From: Asparagopsis taxiformis
Taxonomy: Eukaryota; Rhodophyta; Florideophyceae; Bonnemaisoniales; Bonnemaisoniaceae
NCBI GenBank assembly: GCA_030407315.1
Contig: JALQPE010002165.1
Location: forward strand, 1 to 64,000
Length of the DNA stretch: 64,000 nucleotides
Direction: 5' to 3'
The notes beneath the pieces were generated by a model. The model was not told where the DNA came from and made no database searches. It saw nothing but the letters and a program-made list of their open reading frames with translations. Position numbers and translations under genes: made by a program. Below are positions 1-11,767 of the stretch, one piece after another (position 1 is the stretch's first letter; each line of letters starts with the position of its first letter).

Positions 1-23
1 CTTGTCGGAGCATCGCGCGTGTC

Positions 24-1318
24 ATGGGACGAGACGCCTGTCTTCGACGGGCTCCCGGCGTGGACTTCAATGAAGGTGGCCAGTGGCTACCGTGGAGCGC
101 GGAACGCGGCGTCGTGGTCGTGGATGGGCGCATGGGCGCTCGGAGTTCACAGGCATACGGAGATCCCTCACTTGCTATTGAAGTCGCCGCGCACCCTTCA
201 CGTAGCGCGTTCGCGCATCTAGAAGCGGGCGACGTCGTTACCGTGGATGCTGTCTTGTCGGCGTTGTCTTCTAACGAGTTGCATGTGATGCGCGCAACGA
301 ACTCGCGGGAATATGCGCAGTACCTTGGGATGGCCGCGTTGTTTGGCCGTTGAGCGCCGGCGATTCCGCGATGGGCGCTACTCGTTGTTCTCCGAGCACC
401 ACGGGCCCTCTATCGACGTTGCGCAGTTAGACGCGGCGTTGCGTGCGAGTACGTAAAGGTGTACAACGAGTTACAAGAACTGAAGAAAGCCACTCAAGGT
501 CAAGGCGCCGCCAACATGCCTGGCGAAGCGGTGCAAGTGCGGCGACGGCTAGCGGCGCGCCATCGGGTTCGGCGGTTGTTGGCGAGAGTGCAGAAGCGCC
601 CACGGCGGTGGCTCGGTGACGACGCTGGTGTGCAGTCGCTGGTTCGTCGGCGGCAGACGGGCTACAAACTCAACTTTCTTCGGCCAAGCAGAGTCGAGAT
701 GAAGCGTTTGTCGCGCGTGACGTCGGTCGCGCAAGCTCGCGACGAGGCTTTGGGGCGACTAGCGCGGCCACCAGAGCGCTCGACGAGGCAATCAAGGCGC
801 GCGATGATGCGTCTGAGGCACGTGACGAAGCCGTCGTGTCGGTTCCTGCGCGAGACTCGGAAGACGTTGGCGGAATCGGAGGAGCGCGAAGCCGCGCTAA
901 AACGCAAGGTCGACGAAGACGCTGCGCGTATTGAGCGTATGCACGAAGACATCGGGAAGTCTGCAAGGTCGTGCAGCAGCGGCGTACAGGAAGGAGCTGG
1001 AGGGTGATCGGGCGGCGCTAGCGAATCTTCGAACTCGCTGTGACGCTGCGGTGACTGCGCAGCAGACGGCGCAGAGTGTGCTCGTCGAAGTCGAAGCCAA
1101 CTTGGAAGCAGAAAGGGGGCGGTTGTCGTCAGCTCGTATCGCGGCGGTGCGCGACGAAATCGCGCGCGCGAGAAAGGGATACCGTGCTCAAGGTTCAAGA
1201 CACTATCGAACGCGCGCACCGGTTGGGTTCGGCGTTGAACGATGTCGTTGGCTTCCTGCAGCGGTCCCGACTGGGTCCGTGGGCGAGCAAAGAGTCAGCT
1301 GCGAAACGCAGTCCGTGA
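24..1318 (+). pseudogene. Frame-hopping coiled-coil protein remnant
   Basis: A helical, charged coiled-coil protein can be read through this stretch only by switching frame at least five times. Pieces include an N-terminal part at 24-353, a continuation in another frame at 355-450, then segments rich in ARDEA-like heptads (about 640-830, two frames), EEREAALKRKVDEDAARIE (about 870-950), and AAYRKELEGDRAALANLRTR (about 975-1040), continuing to about 1290. Each piece is low-complexity Ala/Arg/Asp/Glu helix and no piece carries a recognisable catalytic domain. The surroundings are GC-rich retroelement sequence, so a degenerate gag-like or element-encoded structural protein is the likeliest origin, but that is inference. 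Sequencing indels could mimic the decay, although genes elsewhere in the window are intact. I do not recognise the family. Confidence 0.4.
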
Positions 1319-3899
1319 GCGAGTTGCGCGCAGAAGCGGTACGTGGCGTTGCGGGGAGCGTTTGGCTCAGGACGCGGCGGTGCACGGCCCATGACGCGTT
1401 CGCGCGCGGCCGCGGCTTCGACGGGTCGCACAAGTATTCCTCCCCTTCGGATTGGCGTACATGATGGGGCGCGTCGTTCGGGTGTTGAATCCCGAACGGC
1501 GACGCGGTCACCAGGCAGATACGGCTTCGAGCCGCGCTCGTTCGCGCAATACGGCGGGTAGTTCGTCAAGCCGTCACGCGCGTCGAGACGATGACACGCG
1601 CGCACCTCCGTCCTGATTCTTGCTCCGTTCAGTTAGCACGCAATACATCTCCTTGCCATAAACTCGTCTTGTTGGTATCTACGTGTCGCCTTCCCGCCTC
1701 TTGGTTCCTCCACTTGGTACACGCGCTGTAGTGTGACGCTGGGGCCGGCCGGTACGCGGCGTGCCAGATCAGAGGCACGCACGCGTCTGTGTGCCTTCGG
1801 TAAGGACGCGCGTGTCGTGCTCAAAAGCCGTATGGCCCGTTGTCCACGTCGCCGTTCGGGGACAACCGGACGAAGTCGGCATCAACACGTGCCGATATCC
1901 AGCATGCGTTGGGTTGCGTGTGTTGTGGAGCTTGAGAGGGGGGGTGAACGGGGTGAGTTGGGGCGGCCGGTACGCCGGAGCGCGATCGTCGTAATGCGTT
2001 CGCTTCGTCGGTTCGTCGCGCGTGGTTCTCGCCGCCGCGGGTTTTCCATCGCGCGTTCGCTCGGGTCGCGTCATCGGTTCGTTGCTACGCGCCTTCGTTT
2101 TTCGCCTTCGCGTCGCCTCGCTGCTACCTACGTTCGTGTCTCACTATCGCATCCGCTGTTCCATGGCTAGAGCGGGGCGAAAGGGCCTTATTCGCGGGCT
2201 CCCGTGTGGGTCGCCTCTTCTTTTTGTAGACTAGGCCTCATTCTCCGCGCTTTCGCTGAGGGGGAGATGCGCGCGTGAATGCCACTATATTTCTCGGTGG
2301 GAGACCGGCGTACGTCCAGGTGACTGCGTCTTTCCACCGAGTTCGAGAGCTCGCTGGAGTCTGCGCGTGTTGTCGTCCAATCAAATGTTACGGCAGCGAG
2401 GGGACGGTGTCACGGCGTGGGGGTCAGTGTGGGCGGCGGCGCAATCCAGGTTCCCTTCGCCAACAATTTCTCGTGGGACAATTTTTGCGGGACGGTCAAA
2501 TTGCTATTCCGCCGGGCCAGGACTGCGCACCCAATTTCGGAGCCGCTCCCCTATTTTCGCGCGAAACCCATCGCTGGTTCCAGCGCATCGCACATCTCCT
2601 AGAGTCAGTCAGGGAGTTAGTCGGTGCCGGGCTTGCACGCATTTTCCAGGTTGTGCGCCGACATACGTGAGCGAGACTCTCAGTACGTGACAGGCGCGAC
2701 CTCTGCGTGGCGGTAGGCGGTTATTGGGGTTGCATAGCGTGGGCGACGAGTAGCTGCAGGGCGAAACGAAGAGTAGTTGCGTGGCGAACGAAGAGCGGTC
2801 GAAGCGCGGGCGAGGAGTGATACGTGGTGTCTCCTGGCAGTCTTGGCGCGACTTGCGCAGCGGTTCCCGAAACCTCGCACAGGTGGTCAGCGGGCGGCGC
2901 CTAGGGCGTAAGCGATGGGTTCGATTCCCACGCATCGACGGCGTTCTGCGCGACGCGTGTTAGCACCAGCAATACAAAACGTTTCGTTGTAGGCTCGCAC
3001 AAGCGTTCACTTCCCAGTTAGTCTAGCCCAGTGTGGATTTGCCTCCGTGCGGATAGCTGACGCGAGTAGAAACGCGACCGCGCAAGCGACGAATCATGTG
3101 CGGCCTGTCGGACGAGTACGTCAGCGGCTCGCGAGCGGCCGTCGCTCCATTGCGTGCGGCGACCGTTCCAAGTCATTCAGCGATAGAACGTCAGTTGCGC
3201 AGGGCGCGGTGAAACTTCGTCTGACGTCGCGCGACTGACGTTTTCGTGCGGTGCAGTGTCACGTTATCGACTGAACCGGTTCGAGAATACTGGGCGCTGG
3301 GGGCACACGAAATAGACGGCAAGGATGATTGTCGGCGCGCTTTTTCGCATACGCGTCGGAGCGAGCCTCATGGTCCTGGGCCGTTTTCTCCATGAGATCT
3401 GCAGGCGTCCTCCTTGGTTCGTATGCCGCTCTTGGCTCGGCCGGTTCTGCACGTTAGTTGCGTGGCGGGCGATGGCGCGTCCTCTTGTCCGCTAACCGCG
3501 AACTGGAGCGACTGGGTGGCGTCCGGCGCGGTTTGGTGACGTTGTCGCTTCCGGCGTGCGCTTCTTCGGCGGGGCCCCGGCGGGTCGCGTGACGTAGCGC
3601 GGTCGGGTCGGTGTCGCGTCGGCGGCGCTCGAAGCGGTTCGCTTTAGGTCCTTGCGAAACGTGCGACAATAGGTGCGGGTAGTGAGCCCACGGGTTCCCA
3701 GGTATCATCGCGCGGCGAATATCCTTTCCAGCGCACTCGGGAAAACGGCTTCCCCAGCATCGTCAATGCTTCGGCCATGAGTTTTCAATCATAAATTCGC
3801 GCGTTCCGTACCCAGACTCTGGGCTAACTTTGCGCGAAGCTCGAGGGTCCGTTCGCTGCGTTGCGTAGCGTCGTTAGCGGCTTCCGTTGGGTAGCATCT
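1319..3899. other. GC-rich, CpG-rich stretch without a supported gene
   Basis: About 2.6 kb of very CpG-rich sequence with only short, arginine-rich open frames on both strands, none of which resembles a protein family. It lies between the coiled-coil remnant and the 3-prime end of the gypsy-type element and may hold that element's 3-prime untranslated region and LTR, but I could not find a matching second LTR copy. A tRNA T-arm-like word near 2915-2935 lacks a matching acceptor stem. Confidence 0.5.
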
Positions 3900-3929
3900 T
3901 CCTCGTCGTCTAGCGGGAAAGGCGCGGGC

Positions 3930-5282
3930 GTCGCAATACGCGGTGCCACGCACGGATGCGGTCGGAACTAACGAGCTCGGGCACGCCATCTATTACGATT
4001 TCGTAGGTTGGCCGCGACAGCCTATTACAGGGAAAGGGCCGGAGACGGGGTAGTCTAATTTCGACGCACGCGCTCCTTCGTCTCGCTGCGCTTTAGTCGT
4101 CGCTCCGCGAGTGTATCCAAGTAGACTTGGTCACCCACCTTGATCTCCTTGTTCACTGCGCGTACGCCGCGGTCGAAATCCCGTTTATACCGCGCTTGCG
4201 CCTTCTTCAGCGCGTTTGCTGCGCGCGCGTAGGCGTCCGATAATCGCGTAGAAATTCCATGCGAGAGAACGGCGTGCTGCGAATCGTGTCCACTTGTTCC
4301 GTTCCCAGCGATACGGGGTAGCGTGTGAGCGTAAGTTCGAACGGCGACGTATTGTCGAGAGCGGTGTATCGCGCGGTTGTAAGCGTACGCTAGCGCGTCT
4401 AAATGCTCGTCCCAATCTCTGCGCTCTTCATCTACATAATGGCGCAGCGTCGCGACGATGGTGCGGTTCATGCGCTCGACTTGTCCGTTCGATTGCGGAT
4501 GGTACGTCGTTGTGAATATGTTTCGCGTACCCATCAGCGCGCAAGTCTCCTGAAACAGCTTCGAGCGGAATTGCGGCCCATTGTCCGAAAGTAGCGTGCG
4601 CGGCGTTCCATAGACGAACACCCAATCTCGGCAAAATGCCTTCGCAACGGCGAGCGCGGATACGCGTCCGAGCGCGATGAGTCGGCAGAGTTTGCTATAG
4701 CGGTCTGCGATTACAAGTACGAAGCGGCGTTGGCGCGGAGTCTCGGGCAGCGGCCCAAGGATATCGATAGCGACGTCTTCGAGCGGGCGCGTCGCGGGGA
4801 ATAGCTTCAAGGCGTTCGTGGGCGATATTGCGTAACGCGGTTACGTGCGCACGCGTCGCACTGTCTCACGGTAGTGTAGACGTCCACGCTCATCATCGGC
4901 CAGTTAGTACGCGCGTCGGATTGCGTCATACATGCGTCGCGCGCCCGGATGTCCTGCGTTACCGCGTAATGGTTAGCTCGCAAAATGCGCCCCTAATCGC
5001 TTCGGGCACGACTATCTGCGTGGCGTCGTCGAGCGGCGCGGTCCTCATAAGTATCCCATCGGGGACAGGTGAAAAGCGCGACTGCGGCGCGGTTTCGACA
5101 TCGCGCTTCGCGTTTTGGCAGAATTCGTCCGTCGCTTGCTCGCGAATCCACTCGTCAGTGGACACGGGACGGTTCGATGCACGACCGAGTGCCAGTAGGC
5201 ACATCCAAACTAGGGTAGTATTCTGCGTAGTCGCATAGTAGCGCGGTATCGGTTCGCGCATAAGCGTCCGCGTGCGGTTCAA
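3930..5282 (-). pseudogene. gypsy-type integrase remnant
   Basis: The integrase region would insert the element's cDNA into host DNA. The catalytic core is read at 4055-4810 with the DDE pattern: an early Asp in AIDILGPLP, a second in LSDNGPQF, and the Glu in NGQVERMNR. A conserved C-terminal stretch of the Ty3/gypsy integrase (TYEIVIDGVPELVSSDRIRA) is found at about 3940-4020 in another frame, so at least one frameshift separates core and tail. The N-terminal part reaches 5282 in a further frame. The broken frames make it non-functional. No chromodomain could be made out after the tail. Confidence 0.85.
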
Positions 5283-5339
5283 ACGATATTCGCGGCGCCG
5301 AAGCAGGGTATCTCGTCCGGTATTTCCGTCTCGTCGCCG

Positions 5340-5968
5340 CTTCGCGTGGCCATTCGCGAGAGCGCGTCGGCGATGACATGGCGTTTACCCTTTTTTATAT
5401 TCGACGTCGAACTCGAACTCGGCGAGTCGCAATCGCCAGCGCGGCAGTCGTCCTTCCGCAGAGGTCATGTTTAGAATCCAGCGCAGCGAATTGTGGTCCG
5501 TGCGAACCGTGAACTTCCGTCCTTCTAGATACGCACGTAGTAGCAACACTGCCCATACCACGCGAGGCATTCGCGTTCCGTCGTCGAATAATTTCGCTCC
5601 GCGTCGTTAAGCGTGCGCGACCAGTATCCGACTGGATGTAATGTGTCTTCGTCCGCGTCTAGCTGTAATAATGCGCATCCGATTTGTCCTTGCGACGCGT
5701 CGGTATCGAGCACGTATGGGTGTCCCTCGCGCGGCAGGCGAAGGATAGGCGGAGATAGCATCGCTCGTCGCAATGATTCGAACGCGCGCGTTTGCTCTGG
5801 CGTCGGCGCGGGTAGGTTATCTCCTTGTCCTTTTTTAGCAACTGCGTAAGCGGCGCCGCTACGAACGCGAATTTTCGACGAATCGGCGGTATACGTTGCA
5901 AGTTCCAGAAAGAGCTGCGCAGCTGCGTTTTCGTCGTCGGATACGTCGCATCGCGCAGCGCGTCGCAT
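5340..5968 (-). pseudogene. gypsy-type RNase H remnant
   Basis: RNase H degrades the RNA strand of the RNA-DNA hybrid during reverse transcription. The upstream half (5525-5968) shows the YVLDTDASQGQIGCAL motif containing the first catalytic Asp and the TTERECLA motif with the catalytic Glu. The downstream half (5385-5570) continues in a different frame with the FTVRTDHNSLRWI motif containing the third catalytic Asp and the conserved DH pair. The frameshift falls near 5550. It sits directly after reverse transcriptase and before integrase, as in Ty3/gypsy pol. Confidence 0.85.
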
Positions 5969-6900
5969 TTCGTCGTCGGTACGGATAGCTTCCCGGCGAA
6001 ACAGTATGTCCCAGGTAGTCTACCGAGCGCTTGAAGAACTCAGTCTTCGCGAATTTAAGCGAAACGCCAGCGCGTCCGAGGATTCCCAGTATCTCGTCGA
6101 CGTGATGCACGTGCGCGTTTACGTCGGCGGAGAAGATGATTACGTCATCCAGGTAGACTAGGCAGTGCTGCCATTTCACGTTTGCGAGCAAGATATCGAG
6201 CGCGCGCCTGAAACGTCGCGGGCGCGTTCGATAGTCCGAAGGGCATACGGCGGAAGCAATACGTACCAACATGCGACGTAAACGTAGTCTTATCGCGGTC
6301 GGCGTGCGCTACTGGGATCTGCCAGTATCCGAGTTGCAGTCCAGCGTAGTGAAAACCGTCGCGTTACCGAGCGAAGTCGACGCAATCGTCCATGCGCGGA
6401 ATCGGATACGCGTCCTTCACGGTAGCGGCATTTAAGCGGCGATAGTCGATGCAGAAGCGGGAAGTCCCGTCCTTCTTGGGTACGACTACGACCGGGCTCG
6501 CCCATTCCGATGTAGCAGGTTCGATCACTCCAGCGCGGAGCATCTTATCCACTTGCGTACGGATAATTTCGCGCGACGCGTGTCCGGCGCGGTACGGCGG
6601 TTGGTTGACGGGGGTCGCCCCCGGAACCAGTTCGATGCGGTGTTCTGTCGCGTGGATGGCTCCGAGCGTGCCATTCCACATGCGCTCGTGCTTTCGCAGC
6701 ATCTCGATAATTCGCGCGTGTAGGTCGTCGTCTACTCGCTCATCGCGTAGCGTCGTGCGTAAAAGATCTTCCCAATGCGGCGTCGCGTTCGCAATTCCGT
6801 CGGCTTCGCGCGGGTCCGGCGGGTTGTCGCGTCGCGTGGCGTCGCATCGTCGGGCGGTCGGTCTTGCGGGGTCGGTGCCTCTTGTGCAACTTGTAGGCAA
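5859..6900 (-). pseudogene. gypsy-type reverse transcriptase remnant
   Basis: The N-terminal fingers and palm are read at 6364-6900 with the typical gypsy run [20 protein letters not shown] followed by DYRRLNA. The catalytic palm motif YLDDVIIFS is at 5859-6272 in a shifted frame. Between them the first catalytic Asp region (TLDCN-like) lies in a third frame around 6330. At least two frameshifts break the enzyme. The metal-binding Asp pair of YLDD is intact. The connection domain and start of RNase H overlap the lower end in another frame. Confidence 0.9.
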
Positions 6901-7065
6901 CCTACGGGGTTGGGCACTGCGGCGCCCACCTTCATGCCTTTGGGCAATACCTGTAGGCGGGTGCCGGCGTTGTGCACATGCACACTGAAGGGCACGTTCC
7001 TTTTAACCTGCGTTTCACCATTGGCTAGACGCACAACTTCTGTCCGTAGAGGTCGGTCGCGGGTA

Positions 7066-7718
7066 TCATGATGCAGCGTCCGTCAGCGCCCGTGGTGACT
7101 TCGATAGCTTGCGCGTCGCGTGCGGCGGAATCGACGTGCGGCGCGCAACGCGGATTGGTGCGAAATCTGTTGGTCGGGTAGTCTTGGGGGTCGGTGCGCG
7201 GCGCGGTTTCGTCGGCGTTCGTGGGAGCATCGGAACGTGGTCTCCATAGCGGGTTCGCAACGCGCGCTGCGGCCCAGTATAGATCATCCGAACCACACGG
7301 TCGATGAAGTCTGCTCCCAGAATGCAAGGGACGGATAGGGCGGCATCACCAGGAAAGTTTGAAGGTGCGCGCGGGCACCTAGAAGAACGCTAAGTCGCAA
7401 CGACGCGTTCGGCGCGAGGCGTCGTCCATTCGCGTCGATAATTGCGCAGCGCAGCGTTGGCGGCGTAGCGTGGCGCTTCCAATCAGCGCCTAATACGTTC
7501 TCGCGAATGAGGCTCGGGCCCGCGCCGGTATCAAGCACAGCGGTCACCGCGGTGGCCGTACGTAGATTATATCCGACATGTACCTCGAGTTTGTAGTTCG
7601 CGGTAGGGGTCTGAAACAGGACCACTGTTTCGGGTGGTAACGGAGGCGGTCTTTCGCGCGGCGGTTGCGTCATCGCGCGTCGCGTGTCCGTTGAGTGAAG
7701 AGGAGTCGGCCCACCCAC
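7066..7718 (-). pseudogene. gypsy-type aspartic protease remnant
   Basis: This retroviral-type aspartic protease would process the element's Gag-Pol. The active-site motif AVLDTGAGPSLI is seen at about 7500-7550, with the expected beta strands before it. The second half, ending in an ILGADFI-like motif near 7300, is only read after a frameshift at about 7320. It lies between the gag zinc knuckle and reverse transcriptase. Low-complexity Pro/Arg/Thr sequence follows down to 7066. Confidence 0.8.
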
Positions 7719-9686
7719 TACGACTCCTCGTAGGCGTTTCCCGGGTCTTCTGCGAAGCGAACCGAATGGGGCGTGAGCTGCTCGCCGTCGTGCGCGTCGT
7801 CTTCGCGCGTGCGTTCGCTTTCGCGCTCGCGTGCGTCATCGTCCGCGGAAACTTCGAAAACCTGAACGTTCGCTGCAGGTTCAGTTCTTCGGGCGTTAGA
7901 CGCGCGTGGCTATGCATCTCGCGAATCGCGGCCTGTTGCTCGGATGAGAGCAGTGGGCAGCTTACCATGGGGTGTCCGAACTTCCGGCATATCAGACAGC
8001 GGAACGCCGCTGTGCGAGACGTGTCGGCCGGTGCCGTCTGCCTCACGATAGGCGGTGGGTAAGTTGCGCGCGGTATATGCGCCGTGTACGGTCTCGCGCG
8101 TTCGCGTTCTCGGTCGTCGTTATGCGCAAAGCGTCGCGAGCGGTCGGCGGGCGATGCGTCGCGAGAGCGTGGCGTGCGATAATTCGACGAAGGTGTGCCA
8201 AGCGAGGTTGGACTTCGCATGGGGCTCGGGGTCGAGAACTTCCGTTCGCGCGGAGCGTGCGGCGTCGCGGCGGAGGTTGAGACGTTTGGCGATGAGAAGC
8301 CTGATGGCGGGGTATGCCCCACGGTCAGTGCTTGCATCGTTGGTGTCTCCTCCTCTTCCACGTAGAGCGCAGGCGTTCGTCGCAGTAGCGGTCGCGCGCT
8401 CGTCGTCGGCGTCATCGCTCGGTGCGTGTCTCCGTGGCTCTGCGCCATAGAGACTAGCTCTCGAAAGGTGTATCGACGCGGGTCGCGAGACAGCGCGTCC
8501 CGTACGAGGTGTTGCGCATAGGGTCGTAGACCATCGACGAAAATAGAAATAAGCGTTCGCTCGCTAAACGCATCGCCGCAGCGCAGCGCGCGGCGCCGTA
8601 GTCTCGTAGCGAATTGCGTTTCGGTTTCCTTCGGGTCTTGCGTTTGTTGCGCCACATCACGATACGCTTGCGCGACGTCGCCTTCGCGCGCATAGGTCAG
8701 CAGGAGCCACTGAACGGCTTCCGCGTAGCACGTAATCGAATCGACGCCCGCGCGCGAGCCTCGGAACGTTCGTCCCACGTACGTTTGGAACGTGTCGCGC
8801 GCCTCGTCGGCGAGGAAATACTGAGAATCGGCAACGCTGCGCCTTCGGATACGCCGGTGTCGTCGCATGCGCTCTTGAAATACTTCAGGAACGATAGCAC
8901 GGCGATTCCGTCAGCGCCCGTGAAATTCTCTCCCTGCATCGAATGGCGCACCATCTTCGCGGTGTTAGCCAATTCGCTCGCAATTGCTCGGTTAAACGCG
9001 CGGTCCGTATTACGCAAGCGGTACGTGCGATACGAAAGCGCGCGCGTGAACAGCTCGTTCAACGGCTGGATCTCTACCAGCCCGGGATGCGCGGGTCCAT
9101 CTTCACTATCCGAATGCGGGTGGTCGTCGAATGACAGGTCCTGGCGCGCCAGTTCCAGCCATCCTTCGGGTTCCGCGTCGCGCGCGTAGTTTGTAGGGTT
9201 CGCGCGCGCTGCGGTTCGCGTTCGGTTTTCGCGCGCAGCGACGTTCGCGCGTTCGGTGTTGTGCTCCTCGCGGGAGTCCATCGTAGTGACGATTAGGTTG
9301 TGGACTTGCGCCCTCATCTGAGCCGTTAGTCCACGTGATTGGCCCTTGATAGCGCGGTCCACCGCGGCTCGTACTTCAGCCTGGAGCATGCATTGGAACG
9401 TAGGGTCGTCCACTATTTGTCGAACCAAGCTCGGAAGCGTTGCGGACGGCGTAGCGTGCACGTCGGAAACGCGGAACTCGGCCTCGCGCTTCGTTGCGGC
9501 GCCGTCGTCGGACGTTTGCGCGTCGTCGTCGATACTCGCGAGCGCTTGCGTCGGTAACGGCGGCCACGGAGAAGCGGTAGGGTCAGGGATATGTGAAGCG
9601 ACCAGCGCGTCGACTGCGTGCGTTTGCGACGCGACTGGCGGCGGTTCGGTCGGCGCGTTCGATCGCTCGCGCGTAGGGGGATCCAT
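7567..9686 (-). pseudogene. gypsy-type gag remnant with CCHC knuckle
   Basis: Gag would form the element's particle and bind its RNA. The N-terminal part starts at an ATG at 9686 and is disordered and Pro/Thr-rich before helical capsid-like sequence. It runs out of frame near 8820, where the capsid continues in a second frame (8868 downward) with the motif DGLRPYAQHLVRDAL. A canonical zinc knuckle C-X2-C-X4-H-X4-C (CLICRKFGHPMVSC) follows at about 7950-8000. Downstream of it the frame is again doubtful before the protease. The single frameshift inside the capsid is enough to inactivate it. Confidence 0.85.
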
Positions 9687-9700
9687 CGGCGCGGTCGCGT

Positions 9701-11040
9701 TCCATCGTCGCCTAGGGAAAAGGGAAAAAGGGATGATGGGGAAGGAGAAAGGGGAATTCGGCGCGCGTCAAAATCTCGCGTCGGCGCGTCGAAAAATTGG
9801 CAAGTAAAAAGGGAAGCGCTTCCCGAAAATTGTCTGCGTATCGGGCGCGCGTAGTAGGGGTGAGGGGGACGAGTTCGCTCGCAGGAGGGCTTCTTCCTCG
9901 CTCGGAACGCGCAAAGACGGGTCTCGATCGTCCGCGAACCCAATATTTTCGGCACCGCCGAACCCGCGTTAGGGTTGCGAACTAGCGCGCGCACGCGCTG
10001 CGTCTTCGATCGCGTCGTTCCGCGCGGCGAATCGTCGTAGTAGAGGTAGGGTAGTTATACAAACCAGAGAGGCTATAGCACCGCTTCCGGGATAGCGATA
10101 CGCGCGCACGCGTCAATCGCCCTCGCTGTCGCGCACGACGAACGGATAAAAGAAGAATTAGAGTAAGCGGTAGGTTTGGCGTCCCGTGTTTTCCCCAAGC
10201 GGAGTTTCTGTGCTTCGCTGAGTTCGCACGTCGGTTCGCGCAATTCTAGGTCGAGAGACCAGTTGTAGGACCAGCCAGGGTGGCGATCGCTAAGGGAGTT
10301 CTAGAATTGCAGCCGTGTCAGGGCGAGGTGAACCGTAACGCGCTGGTTGAACTTGCGTTCGCGCGTCGCTCGGTCGCGCTGGCGAACGGGTGGTACAACG
10401 GCGGAACGCGTAGGGAACGATCGCAACACGGGATTCGCGGGCCGGCGCAAGCCGTGATCTCAGGGTGAGATCACCGAGTAAACTCGAGCACGACGCGATC
10501 CACACAGGGGTCGTAAATCCCTGGCCTAGTGGCGTGCGACGCAACGCGCGCTATCGCGGTGCGACGCGGCTCGACGATCGGTTTATGCGCAGCGCGCACG
10601 CGAACGTCGGCGATCGTGAGCAACCCGCACGCAACGTTTCAACGCAATCGGTCCTCGCGATTCGCTAAACGCTTAACTCGTAGCTGCGAAGATGCTGGCT
10701 GTTTATTGGTAAGGTGCGAAGCTGAACGACCATTAATAGCTAACTACCAAAGGACAGGCTGTCCTACCGTGGCCGGCCGGCGGCCGCTCGCTCGCACGCA
10801 AAAAGGGAAATATTTGGGAAAAAGACTTTCGTCATAAAAAACCAAAAAAAGGGAAATAAAGGGAAATTCGTCGAAATCGCTACACGTGGCGCCGGGTTCG
10901 CAACCGCACGCGTTCGCGCAGGTGCACCGTGACACGTAATCGGTTCGCCACGCGTACGCTCGCTTACTAACTAACTCAGCGCGGATGCACGCGGACTCAA
11001 CTCGTCGATATCGCTTCAACCCGCGTTCGCGCTAGCGGCG
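9701..11040. other. GC-rich leader or LTR region of the gypsy element, no gene
   Basis: Upstream of gag, this 1.3-kb stretch has A/G-rich runs (AAAAAGGGAAA near 9716 and again near 10800-10865) and many CGCG words but no credible coding frame. By position it should contain the 5-prime untranslated region and 5-prime LTR. I could not identify LTR ends or a second LTR copy. The GC-rich composition stops sharply at about 11040. Confidence 0.4.
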
Positions 11041-11767
11041 TAAAGTGCACCACAAGATCCAGTTAAAGCCCCTTAAAAGAACAAATGTGAAACTGAATAT
11101 ATATAGTTCTTTTTCATGATCGGAGTGGATCAATTTCATAGTATTTCTAATATTTTACTAATCTTAGTTACAATGTCGTCCGGTTTCGCCGATATAAACT
11201 CTAAATATACTATAGAAATAGCTCTAGACGAGATTGATATGTTTCGTATGTAAAAATTTCAGACAGAACCATAAATGGTAGAGGAAACTGATGGGCTCTC
11301 GAGAAAATCTTCGCATGCACATTGGAACATTTTTTCAGTGCATTTTCAGAAGTGTTGCCGCAGATTTCCGCACATTGCATAGACTTTTTGGTAGCTAGAT
11401 TCCTACAGGGACCCTAGCCTCGGTAGCGAGGTGAGCGGTAGAGTAAACGAATCAAAAAGATTCACGCTGCTTTCACGATGGCAATAAGCCGATGGTCCAC
11501 GTTGAGAGGGAGGTTGTTCACGCGCTGGGCGTATAGATGGAGCAAGGGGCGAAAAGTATAGAGCTACGAATCTGGTGAGAGTGTTGTCTCAAGAGGAGGG
11601 AATCTCGAACTGCGATAAACGGCAAGCCCGCGAGGTGCTATGTCAATGGGGTCGTAAGTCCCAGTTAATTTACGTTACCTTTCCAGGCTAGGCACCCTCC
11701 GCTAGTCGGAGGGGCTTGAGTACTGGTAGTTAGTCTAAATAAAGCTACACTATTGGTTAGTGATCAG
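11041..11767. other. AT-richer spacer between two mobile elements
   Basis: No coding frame is supported. Composition changes from CpG-rich to AT-rich at about 11040. A perfect 7-bp stem (CCCTCCG with CGGAGGG, five-base loop) lies at 11695-11713, shortly before the first inverted repeat of the next element. It could be part of an older element end or structured RNA. I cannot tell which. Confidence 0.4.

Larger units (their letters stand above)
3900..9700 (-). mobile_element. Decayed Ty3/gypsy-type LTR retrotransposon
   Basis: Reading the - strand from 9686 down to about 3930 gives, in order, gag with a CCHC zinc knuckle, an aspartic protease, reverse transcriptase, RNase H and integrase. Integrase after RNase H is the Ty3/gypsy order and excludes Ty1/copia. 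Every domain is interrupted by one or more single-base frameshifts, so the copy cannot make a polyprotein and is an inactive relic. CpG is not depleted, so there is no sign of methylation-driven decay. Direct LTRs would be expected below 3900 and above 9700. I compared these flanks by eye and found no convincing repeated pair, primer-binding site or polypurine tract, so the outer limits are uncertain. Confidence 0.88.

Noticed and set aside
2905..2940. tRNA-like T-arm (GGGTTCGATTCCC)
   Set aside because: The acceptor stem has no partner about 70 bases upstream, and no D-arm or anticodon arm can be drawn.
3900..11040. Flanking LTR pair of the gypsy element
   Set aside because: I compared both flanks by eye and found no convincing direct repeat with TG...CA ends.
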